Positions 18,750-26,417 of a stretch of 64,000 bases of DNA are shown here, one piece after another. A program made the position numbers and the translations under genes. Below the pieces are notes generated by a model. The model was not told the DNA's origin. It worked only from the letters and a program-made list of their open reading frames with translations, and searched no databases. This DNA is from Sorangium cellulosum (GTDB lineage Bacteria; Myxococcota_A; Polyangia; Polyangiales; Polyangiaceae): contig DYPH01000005.1 in assembly GCA_020720045.1 (NCBI GenBank), positions 32,794-96,793 of the forward strand, written 5' to 3'. Every line of letters starts with the position of its first letter. Within the stretch, counting starts at the first letter, position 1.

Positions 18750-20516
18750 TCATTCTTCGTCCGCTTCGTCGATCTCGGAGACGACGGCCCCCTTGTTATC
18801 AAGGAAGGTCGTATGAAGTTTTGCGCCGTTCCCCTTCCAATTTGCGTAGTCGAAGGTCGCGCTCTGATCGCCGGAGAGGGCGACCCCTTTGTGCTTGAAG
18901 ACCGTTTTGCCGTCGTGATCGTACTTCGTGAGCGTCACTGCGAGTTCCGGTTTGGCCTCGGCGGCGCCGTGAACCTTGACGGCGAACGTCCCCTTGGTCG
19001 GGTCGATGCCGAGCTCGACGGTCTGCCCGGCCGTCTCCCCTGTGACCTTCACTTCAAATTCGAAGTCCCCCTTCGAGGTGTTCACACCGATCACGAGCGT
19101 CGGCGTCTCCGCCTTCTTGGTCGTGTAGGTCACTTTGCTGAAGTCGGCGGAGAACTCGACCTCGTCTTTCTGTCCCGGGGCGAGTTCAATTCCTTCGACG
19201 TCGAGCGTGTACCCCTTCCCAAAGAGGTAGAGATCTGACTCGGATGCCTTTTTCAACGACGAGCCATCAATGGAGACTTTAAGCTTCCGACCGGCAGGAA
19301 TGTAGTAGGTCGGCTCGTCCATTTCGGCGACATCGGCCCCTGACTTCTCGGAGGCAAAGAAGGCGCCGGGAATCTCATTCACGAGCTTCTCACCGACGTA
19401 GCCGAGGCGTTTTCCTGCGTCATCGGTGATCAAGATATCGGCATTTCCGTCGTATTCGATCTCGCGGAAATCGGGGGCGGCGGCAACGGAGCCTTTCGCA
19501 CCCTTGTCGGCCGTGGCCGCTTCATCAATCGAGCCACAGAAGTGACAGATGAGCTTGCTCGTGCGAACTGTCGTCGGTGCGATAGTGAGGGTCTTCGTTT
19601 CGGAATCCCCCTTGTACGCATGCGCACTTGCTGCCGGATCGGCCGCCGTGGTGTAGGACCACGTGTTGGCCTTCATGTTTACTTCAATGGACTTTTCTTC
19701 GCCGGGGTAGTTGTTGTCGTAGTGCATGATCCATACGACGTCATTTCCCTTGTCGACGACGGCGTAGGGGGTCGTTGCGTGCCCCATTTTGTAGCCGGGG
19801 GCGTAGATACCCAGCGTATACGTCTCGTTGCCGTGAAGAGATTCTTTGATTTTTTCAACAACTTGTGAGGGAGTGAGCGTCTTGTCCTCCGCCCGCGCCA
19901 TCGGAAGGACCCCCTGCGTAATGAACCAGTAGGCGATCTCGCGCTGAAGCTTTTCGTTCCCTTTGAGTTCGAGCTCAGCGACCGAATTTGCGCCAAAGAG
20001 TTTGGGATCGATTTGGCCGCGCTCCATCAGGAGCGAAAGGGCCGCGAAACCCTCGCAGTGACCGCCGCCCATCGATTTATTGGAGGCTTGAACCCACCGC
20101 TCGGCGGCCGGCGTCAGGATGCACTTGTCGCCATCCATTGCCGCGCACACCTGGTCCCCGAACATCCGGCGAACTTCCGTCGCCGTAAGGTTCGTCACCC
20201 CAGGCTCGTTGCCATAGTTTTGGAACTTGAAGCCGCTCGCCTTCGGCGTGAAGTCGGCCAAGGGCTTCGTCGCGGCGGGGAGTTCGTGGGATTTGAGCAC
20301 GACGTCACCGGCAGCCGTCGGACCGCCGGCTCCTTCGCCACCGGCTGTGGCACCACCGGCTGAGCCTTTGAGTCCACCGGCTGCGGTCGTCGCCGATGCC
20401 GACGCTGGCGTCGCCGGAGCGGGGGTTGGGGCTTTGTCTTTGCTGCAGGCGACGCTTGCAAGGACGGAGGTCGCGACGATCGAAGCGAGAACATTTCGGA
20501 GGTGGATTTTGCGCAT
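18750..20516 (-). CDS. Large lipoprotein with a possible papain-like (Cys-His) catalytic site
   Basis: A 588-residue lipoprotein (SVLASVAC lipobox) with a long Ala/Gly/Thr linker. In the middle, GGGHCEGFAALSLLM places Cys154 at a helix start after glycines, MGHATTPYAVVDKG places His246 before a strand, and WIMHYDNNYPGE supplies an Asp/Asn about 20 residues later. This Cys, His, Asp/Asn order is typical of papain- and transglutaminase-like folds. A CHFC pair and a beta-rich Lys/Glu C-terminal half (to 588) follow; the C-terminus is acidic (EIDEADEE). No named family was recognised. The ATG at 20516 follows GGAG closely. It is divergent from the dual kinase with about 175 bases between. Confidence 0.6.
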   Translation of the reverse strand: MRKIHLRNVLASIVATSVLASVACSKDKAPTPAPATPASASATTAAGGLKGSAGGATAGGEGAGGPTAAGDVVLKSHELPAATKPLADFTPKASGFKFQNYGNEPGVTNLTATEVRRMFGDQVCAAMDGDKCILTPAAERWVQASNKSMGGGHCEGFAALSLLMERGQIDPKLFGANSVAELELKGNEKLQREIAYWFITQGVLPMARAEDKTLTPSQVVEKIKESLHGNETYTLGIYAPGYKMGHATTPYAVVDKGNDVVWIMHYDNNYPGEEKSIEVNMKANTWSYTTAADPAASAHAYKGDSETKTLTIAPTTVRTSKLICHFCGSIDEAATADKGAKGSVAAAPDFREIEYDGNADILITDDAGKRLGYVGEKLVNEIPGAFFASEKSGADVAEMDEPTYYIPAGRKLKVSIDGSSLKKASESDLYLFGKGYTLDVEGIELAPGQKDEVEFSADFSKVTYTTKKAETPTLVIGVNTSKGDFEFEVKVTGETAGQTVELGIDPTKGTFAVKVHGAAEAKPELAVTLTKYDHDGKTVFKHKGVALSGDQSATFDYANWKGNGAKLHTTFLDNKGAVVSEIDEADEE

Positions 20517-20692
20517 CACTCCGAGTGTTATCTGAGTACGTTTCCTGCGGTCTCCAAGAATCGTGTCGCGTCCATACAACACTCGGGTTTTGCAAGTGAT
20601 GTCTCGTGACCGCAGGCATCCCCCTCGGGGCGCTTCGCCGGCGCGGCCACAAATTTGGCCCTCTTCCGCCGGCTCGGTACAGGCGTCCACCC

Positions 20693-23275
20693 ATGACGCA
20701 GGCCGTGGCCCCCTCTGAAGGCTTTCCGCTCCCCCGTGTGTTTGGGCGCTTGTTGCTGCTCAAGCAGTTGGCTCGAGGCGGGATGGGCGAGGTTTACCTT
20801 GCCGCCACGACCGGCATCGAAGGGGCCGAGCGCCCCTGCGTCGTGAAGACGATCCGTCGCGATCACATCCACGACGGCTCCTTCCTCGCGCGCTTCCTCG
20901 ATGAGGCGCGGGTTCAGGCCCAGCTCAATCACCCGGGCGTCGCCCAGGTCCTCGAGGCGACGACCGACGAGAATGGTGAGCCGTTTACGGTTGTAGAATA
21001 CATCGAAGGGCGCTCGCTAGCCGAAGTCCGCCATCGGTCGATCCAGGTCGGTCATCGGATCGGCTGGGCCGATGCCGTGGCGATGGCGATCGAGATGGCC
21101 CAAGCGCTCGGGCACGTCCACGAACGGAAGGGGAGCGATGGTCATCCCCTTGGAATCGTTCACCGAGACCTCTCTCCGCAGAACGTGATGATCGGCTACG
21201 CGGGGGAGGTCAAGCTCATCGACTTCGGCACCGCGCGCGGCCAGAATCGCCGCTGCCATACCGTCGCTGGCGTCGTCTTCGCGAAGCCCGGCTACGTCGC
21301 CCCCGAGATCGCCCGCCACGAAGTCGGAGACGGCCGGATCGACGTCTACGCGCTCGGTGTCATGCTCTGGGAGCTGATCAAGAACCAGCGCCTCCTCGCC
21401 GGCGACCCCCAGAAACACATGGAAGATGTGGGGGCTGGCAAATTTCAAATCCCGAAGATCGCCGTCGCCTGCGGGGCGCCGACCGAGCTCGACGACGTCA
21501 TCTATCGGCTCACCGCCAACGACCCGAACGACCGCTATGCCACGGCGTCGCTCGCCGCGGCCGACCTCGCCAAGCTCCTCGCAAAGGCGCCGGCAGGGAA
21601 GGGGGGGCGCAGCGTTCGTGCTCGCGTCGAGGCGATGATGCAGAAGCTCTACTCCCACGAGCCTGCGAAGAGCCGCTCCGAATTCGCGAAGCTTCTCAAG
21701 GAGGCACGTGCGCTGCTCCCGGAGAGCTTCACGCCGCCGGCGAGCCGCGTCACCGAGGGGCGCGCCGCCCAGCTCTCCGACGATCCCCAGCGCCTCGAAG
21801 GCACCCCGTACCGACTCCTTGAGAAGATCGGCGAAGGGGCGAGCGGCGCCGTGTGGAAGGCGGAGCACGTCGAACTCGGCCGATCGTTGGCCCTCAAAGT
21901 ATTGGCCCCCGAGCATTCCTCGGCCGTCGAAAGCATCGACCGGTTTCGCCGGGAAGCGCGCGCGGTTGCCAACGTCCGCCATCCGAACTTGGCCTACCTC
22001 CACGACTTCGGAAAATCGCTGGATGGGCGTTTGTTCCTCGCGATGGAGCTCCTTTCCGGGAAGACGCTCGGCGCGCGTATCGACGAAGCGAATGCCTCGG
22101 GAATCAAGGGAATTCCGGCAGATGAGGCGATCTCTCACGCGATCGCGGCGTCGAAGGCGCTCTCGGCCGCCCACGAGGCGGGGATCGTTCATCGCGATCT
22201 CAAACCGGAAAACCTCTTCATTACCGATGACGGTGTGCTCAAGCTTCTCGACTTTGGCGTCGCCCTTGCAAAGAGCGACACCAAGCAGGATGAGACCCGC
22301 CAGAAGGGCTTCGCGATCTTCGGGACGCCCGCCTACATGGCGCCCGAGCAGGTCTCCGGCGATCCCGTCGATGCCCGTTGCGATCTCTACGCGCTCGGCT
22401 GCGTCCTCTACGAAATGCTCGCCGGCGATCCCCCCTTCGTCGGGGAGAGCGGCGTCGTCGTGATGGGGCAGCAGCTCCGTGACACCGCGAAGCCGATCCA
22501 GCTCCGCACGCCCAAGGGCAAAGTCAGCGATGAACTCGCTGCCATCGTCACGAAACTTCTCGAGAAAGACCCGGAGGCCCGCTACGGGAGCGCCGCAGAA
22601 GTCTGCCGCGCTCTTGAGCTTGCACGGAACGCAAAAGCGGCACCGAAGAGCCTCGCCCCCGTCGTCACCGAGCGGGACTCCTTCGCCGAAGTCTCCTCGC
22701 CGCTCCGTACGTTTGCCAAGAAGCCGGGGCGCCTCGCCCTGGTGGCCCTCGGCTTTGCCGCCTTCGCCGCCCTCGGCGTGAAGCTCGCGGCGCCAGCAGC
22801 ACCACTCGCGAGTGCCCCCCCCGCGACCGACCCCTCGGCGGTCACCGCGGTGGCACCGGAAGTTCCCGTGCAGGCTGCACCCAATGCGGCGGTCGCCGAG
22901 AGCCCCGTCGCGAGCGCCGCTCCGTCGGTTGCCGCGGAGTCGGTCGCCCCGCCAAGTCCCGTCGCCCCGGCAAGTCCCGTCGCCACGGAAGCGACCCTCT
23001 CCAAGGCCGATCTCGAAGCCCAAGCTCGCAAGGCGCTGAAGGACGGAAATCTGAAGGAAGCTCGGCGTATTGGCGAGCTTTGGGCCCGCAAAGATGGCTC
23101 AAGCGCTCCGCGGATCTTCTTGGCATCGGTGTATGATGCACAGGGGCACCGCGCCGAAGCGACGCGCCTCCTGAGCGCCTGGGTCGACAAGCACCCGAAG
23201 GACGCCGAGGCGAAGAAGGCGCTCGCCCACTTTGGCGGCCTTGCAACCGTCGCGACGAAGCGCCCTATTCACTGA
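20693..23275 (+). CDS. Membrane Ser/Thr protein kinase with two tandem kinase domains
   Basis: An 860-residue receptor-type kinase. Domain 1 (about 16-290) has the Gly loop LARGGMGEVYLA, the Lys in VVKTI, HRDLSPQN at 157 and DFG in LIDFGTARG. Domain 2 (about 372-635) has IGEGASGAVWKA, ALKVLAP, HRDLKPEN at 500, LLDFGVA and GTPAYMAPEQ. Both sets look complete, so both may be active. A single helix (about 680-700) is followed by a Pro/Ala/Val spacer and a short helical (TPR-like) tail that would face the periplasm. One kinase may phosphorylate the other; that is inference. ATG at 20693 is chosen. It ends 15 bases from the convergent gene. Confidence 0.92.
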   Translation: MTQAVAPSEGFPLPRVFGRLLLLKQLARGGMGEVYLAATTGIEGAERPCVVKTIRRDHIHDGSFLARFLDEARVQAQLNHPGVAQVLEATTDENGEPFTVVEYIEGRSLAEVRHRSIQVGHRIGWADAVAMAIEMAQALGHVHERKGSDGHPLGIVHRDLSPQNVMIGYAGEVKLIDFGTARGQNRRCHTVAGVVFAKPGYVAPEIARHEVGDGRIDVYALGVMLWELIKNQRLLAGDPQKHMEDVGAGKFQIPKIAVACGAPTELDDVIYRLTANDPNDRYATASLAAADLAKLLAKAPAGKGGRSVRARVEAMMQKLYSHEPAKSRSEFAKLLKEARALLPESFTPPASRVTEGRAAQLSDDPQRLEGTPYRLLEKIGEGASGAVWKAEHVELGRSLALKVLAPEHSSAVESIDRFRREARAVANVRHPNLAYLHDFGKSLDGRLFLAMELLSGKTLGARIDEANASGIKGIPADEAISHAIAASKALSAAHEAGIVHRDLKPENLFITDDGVLKLLDFGVALAKSDTKQDETRQKGFAIFGTPAYMAPEQVSGDPVDARCDLYALGCVLYEMLAGDPPFVGESGVVVMGQQLRDTAKPIQLRTPKGKVSDELAAIVTKLLEKDPEARYGSAAEVCRALELARNAKAAPKSLAPVVTERDSFAEVSSPLRTFAKKPGRLALVALGFAAFAALGVKLAAPAAPLASAPPATDPSAVTAVAPEVPVQAAPNAAVAESPVASAAPSVAAESVAPPSPVAPASPVATEATLSKADLEAQARKALKDGNLKEARRIGELWARKDGSSAPRIFLASVYDAQGHRAEATRLLSAWVDKHPKDAEAKKALAHFGGLATVATKRPIH

Positions 23276-23290
23276 GCTGGCACTGACAGG

Positions 23291-24577
23291 TCACGGACGG
23301 CGCGCGCGGCGCCCGCAAAGAGAGCGGGCCGCGTCGTCGTCACCACGGCTGAACGCATCGAGGAGGTCGGCCAGGCCTTCGTCGGCGACGGTCGCGCGTG
23401 CATCGGCGATGCGGCTTCGAAGCTCGGCGTCGTCGCGCGTGCTTGCGACTCGAAGAAGAATGCGCCCAGCGCCGGCCCGCGCGTCCCAGGATGCGTCCGG
23501 ATTTTCGAGAACTCCGAGCAAATCTTGACGCGAAACGCCCCCTTGCCGGTAGTCGGCGCGGTCGGGATCGGCGCCGTCGAGGCGGGCAAGCCACCCTTCT
23601 GTGTCCCCTTCGAAGGCGAGGAGCGCCGGGCGGTCGTAGGCGGCACCCCCCTCTTCGCCACGCCGCGTCCGCGCCTCTTTTTCTATGTAGGATGCAAGGA
23701 ATGCAAAGTCGAGCGGCGAGAGCCCGTCGCGGCCGTGGCGCTGGGGGACGGCACGAAAGAACATCGGCGGAAGACCGATACGTGTAAGCTGCAACCAGCT
23801 GTCGCGCTCGAAGGTGACCGCAGCGATCTCCGCCCAGGGGACGAGGCGCCCGTCGTGAGCGACCCCCTCGGCGCGAAACGCGAGCGAGCGTGCCGGCGTG
23901 CCGAAGAGGTTGATGAAGACCTCGATCAATGCGGCAAACCAGCAGGGAATCAATAGGCGTAGCCCCACCTGGGCCCAGGCGCCGCCGGCAAGGGCGGTGC
24001 AGGCAGCGAACAGGCAGCCAAGGACGAGGACGACGCGGCCGGCGACGGTTCCGCCACGGAGCGGCCAGCTAAAATCACTGGAAGACGAACGATTTACGCC
24101 GAGGGCGTTCCGGAGCGCTTCGACGGTTTCAAGATCGTCGACGACCAGCAGCGATGGGCGCACCGCCATCGTCCCTAGCCAGGAACGCCGTCGAATAGCG
24201 ACGATAAATCGGGTGTCTTCCTCCCCTTCGGCAGACTCCAAAAAGCCAAAAGCCGACTGCTGGGAACGGGCGAGCGGCGCGACGCCGAACGCGGCGACGT
24301 CGCGGGGGCGAAACGTCTGGTTTGCGAGGCCAGCGCCGCGCACACGGACCCGCCCCGGCTCGACGAGCAGCGTGGCGTTGGCGAGCGGAAATCGCCCAAG
24401 CAAGAAGGGCGAGGCGGCCGCCAAGGCAAAGCCGGCCCAGACGCCAGGTGCCGCTGCGCTTCCGGCAAGGGCGCGGGACGCGAGCGCCACCGCGACCCCA
24501 AAGAGCGGCACGGCGAGGCGTGCGGCGATAGGGCCGGAAGGGTCTTGAAAGGCAACGAAATAGCGTGTTTGTGCCAT
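23291..24577 (-). CDS. Membrane protein, paralog of the gene before it
   Basis: A 428-residue protein of unknown function. It has two N-terminal helices (about 20-60), a soluble beta-rich stretch with LLVEPGRVRVRGAGLANQTF, two more helices (about 180-225), another beta-rich stretch with PWAEIAAVTF, and a C-terminal helical part with LLGVLENPDASWDARAGAGR. The same arrangement and shared phrases occur in the protein at 24578-25924, so the two come from a duplication. The beta-rich parts resemble bacterial PH-like membrane-anchored domains, a weak guess. The upstream stop and this ATG abut (TAA then ATG), so the pair is surely cotranscribed. Confidence 0.6.
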   Translation of the reverse strand: MAQTRYFVAFQDPSGPIAARLAVPLFGVAVALASRALAGSAAAPGVWAGFALAAASPFLLGRFPLANATLLVEPGRVRVRGAGLANQTFRPRDVAAFGVAPLARSQQSAFGFLESAEGEEDTRFIVAIRRRSWLGTMAVRPSLLVVDDLETVEALRNALGVNRSSSSDFSWPLRGGTVAGRVVLVLGCLFAACTALAGGAWAQVGLRLLIPCWFAALIEVFINLFGTPARSLAFRAEGVAHDGRLVPWAEIAAVTFERDSWLQLTRIGLPPMFFRAVPQRHGRDGLSPLDFAFLASYIEKEARTRRGEEGGAAYDRPALLAFEGDTEGWLARLDGADPDRADYRQGGVSRQDLLGVLENPDASWDARAGAGRILLRVASTRDDAELRSRIADARATVADEGLADLLDAFSRGDDDAARSLCGRRARRP

Positions 24578-25924
24578 TTATCGCGGGCCCCAGGGGAGGG
24601 CCTGGGCCCTCGGGGCCTCGGGGAAAAGCGCCTCGGCGCCGTCGGCCCCCGTCAACGCGACGCGGAGGCGGGCCGCTTCCGTCGGGTCGTGGGCCTTTGC
24701 GACGGCGTCATCGATTCGAACCCTCGCTTCGTCGAGATCCAGGTGGGCCAGGATGCGGCCGGCGGCGATCCGAAGCTCCCCATCGGCACCGGGGTCCGAT
24801 AGCAGATCCTGAAGCAATTTCGTATCGATGGAACCTCCGCGGAAGGCACCCCCGGCGAGCGACGCCGCGACCCCATCCAGTCGGGCCAACCATTCACGGA
24901 GCGACTCGCCATTCCGGCGCAGGTGGGCGACCGCCGAGCCGTCGACGCGGTGAATATCCCCCTCGCCCATCGCCCGTCGGGCGGCCGCTTCCACGACGGC
25001 GGCGAGCACGCCTCGCTCGACCTTTCCGGCGCCAAACCAAGCGCGCGCGTCGTCGTCGAGGCCGACACGGACGGCGGCCCAGGCGGTTTGTGGCGCACCA
25101 CGCGGCCAAAAGACGAGGTCGGAGCCTTCGAGGCGCGGCGTATCGATGGCGGACCACGGGTACACACGGCGGTTGGCGCTCGTCCCGACGCCGACATCGC
25201 GAAGAGCGACCTCGCCGTCAGCGACCTTTTCGACAATTGCGAAAAGTCCCCAAATTCCCAGGAAAAATGCGCTTATTGTCGTCGCCAAGACGGCATCATC
25301 GAGGGCATCGGGGAGCAGGCGACCCAGCGCCGTCTCGACGAAGGCGATCGCCGCACTGACCGCGGTGACCGCACCGGCGAGCCCCGTCAACAGGCCCAGT
25401 ACCCGTGGCGTCGTTCCGAAGCGGACGGTGCCGAAGCCGTCTTCGCCGACGCCGAGTGCATCCAGCACCGCGCGGAGTTCGGCAAGGGTGGCGACCGTCA
25501 CGACGATCGGCCGTCGATCCTGGCTCTTTCTCGTCGCGACGAGGTGGAAGCCCTCGTCGGTACGGGCGGTCGTCACGCCGAGCAAATCCCGGGCGCGGAG
25601 CGTCTGCCCGAGGAGGCCGGCGCCACGAAGGGTGACCGTCCCGCGACCAAGCACCAAGCGCGCCTTCTTGGGGCGAAAGCGGGGGGGGAACGCCAGCGCG
25701 GTCACAAACGTGAACCACGCACCGATGGCGAAACTGCTCGCGAAGGGGGACGGCGCAACGAACGCGCCGACGAGCGCAACGAACGGCACGAGCCAGCGCG
25801 CGCGCGAGAGCCATCGGGGGCCCCGCCCGTCGACGAGCGTGATCGGCAGTTCCGTTGCCGCTGTCGCACTTGGGTCCTGCGCCGCGTCGCTCATCGGATC
25901 GGCAACGCTAGCATGGGTTTGCAT
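24578..25924 (-). CDS. Membrane protein, tandem paralog
   Basis: A 448-residue partner of the gene at 23291-24577. Helices lie near 45-80 and 185-240. It shares the phrases LGRGTVTLRGAGLLGQTL, RVYPWSAID and, near the end, LLQDLLSDPGADGELRIAAG with its paralog at the same positions. The soluble part after the second helix pair is longer. No enzyme motif is seen. ATG at 25924 is the longest choice; ATG at 25894 (MSDAAQD) is possible. It diverges from the coiled-coil gene at 25962 with only about 37 bases between, so the two promoters overlap. Confidence 0.6.
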   Translation of the reverse strand: MQTHASVADPMSDAAQDPSATAATELPITLVDGRGPRWLSRARWLVPFVALVGAFVAPSPFASSFAIGAWFTFVTALAFPPRFRPKKARLVLGRGTVTLRGAGLLGQTLRARDLLGVTTARTDEGFHLVATRKSQDRRPIVVTVATLAELRAVLDALGVGEDGFGTVRFGTTPRVLGLLTGLAGAVTAVSAAIAFVETALGRLLPDALDDAVLATTISAFFLGIWGLFAIVEKVADGEVALRDVGVGTSANRRVYPWSAIDTPRLEGSDLVFWPRGAPQTAWAAVRVGLDDDARAWFGAGKVERGVLAAVVEAAARRAMGEGDIHRVDGSAVAHLRRNGESLREWLARLDGVAASLAGGAFRGGSIDTKLLQDLLSDPGADGELRIAAGRILAHLDLDEARVRIDDAVAKAHDPTEAARLRVALTGADGAEALFPEAPRAQALPWGPR

Positions 25925-25961
25925 TTGGCCCGCCGTCTCCCACGCCTGTACGGTCCGCGCC

Positions 25962-26417
25962 GTGGACCTGTCCGACCTCCTCCTCGCCCAGCGCGTGGCT
26001 GCCCGTCACGCGGCGGTCACCGCTCTTGAAGTGGCCCAACAGGCTGAAAATAAAGCGGAAAAAGGTCGTGAGTGTGCTGAGGCGGCTCTGGTCGTCGCTC
26101 GGCAGAAGGCCGACATTGCACGTGGTGCGCCGGTCGACGGACTCACCGCAGAACAGTGCATGCTGCATGAAGCCGACCTTCGAGCGACGGCCCGGGACGT
26201 TGAGCGCACCGCACACCTCCTCGCGGCCGCCTCGGCGGAACATGCCTCCGCAAAGGCCGTCGTCGACGCTGCGCGCGGGGCGCTCGCCGCGGCCCACCAC
26301 GCCGTCGAAGCGCTCCGCCGCCACGGGGAAGAAAGCGCTGCCCGCGCGCGTAGCACCCATGAGCGGCGCGCCGCCGACCTTGCCGATGACTCTCCGCGAA
26401 CGCTGAAAAAAATCTGA
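25962..26417 (+). CDS. Coiled-coil protein coupled to the lytic transglycosylase gene
   Basis: A 151-residue, Ala-rich helical protein without a signal peptide: ARHAAVTALEVAQQAENKAE, ATARDVERTAHLLAAASAEH and AAHHAVEALRRHGEESAARA form long heptads. Its size and shape recall stalk proteins such as FliJ or SctO, but no flagellar or type III genes are near, so the comparison is only structural. GTG at 25962 is the best start. Its stop overlaps the ATG of the next gene (TGATG), so translation of the transglycosylase is coupled to it. Confidence 0.6.
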   Translation: MDLSDLLLAQRVAARHAAVTALEVAQQAENKAEKGRECAEAALVVARQKADIARGAPVDGLTAEQCMLHEADLRATARDVERTAHLLAAASAEHASAKAVVDAARGALAAAHHAVEALRRHGEESAARARSTHERRAADLADDSPRTLKKI

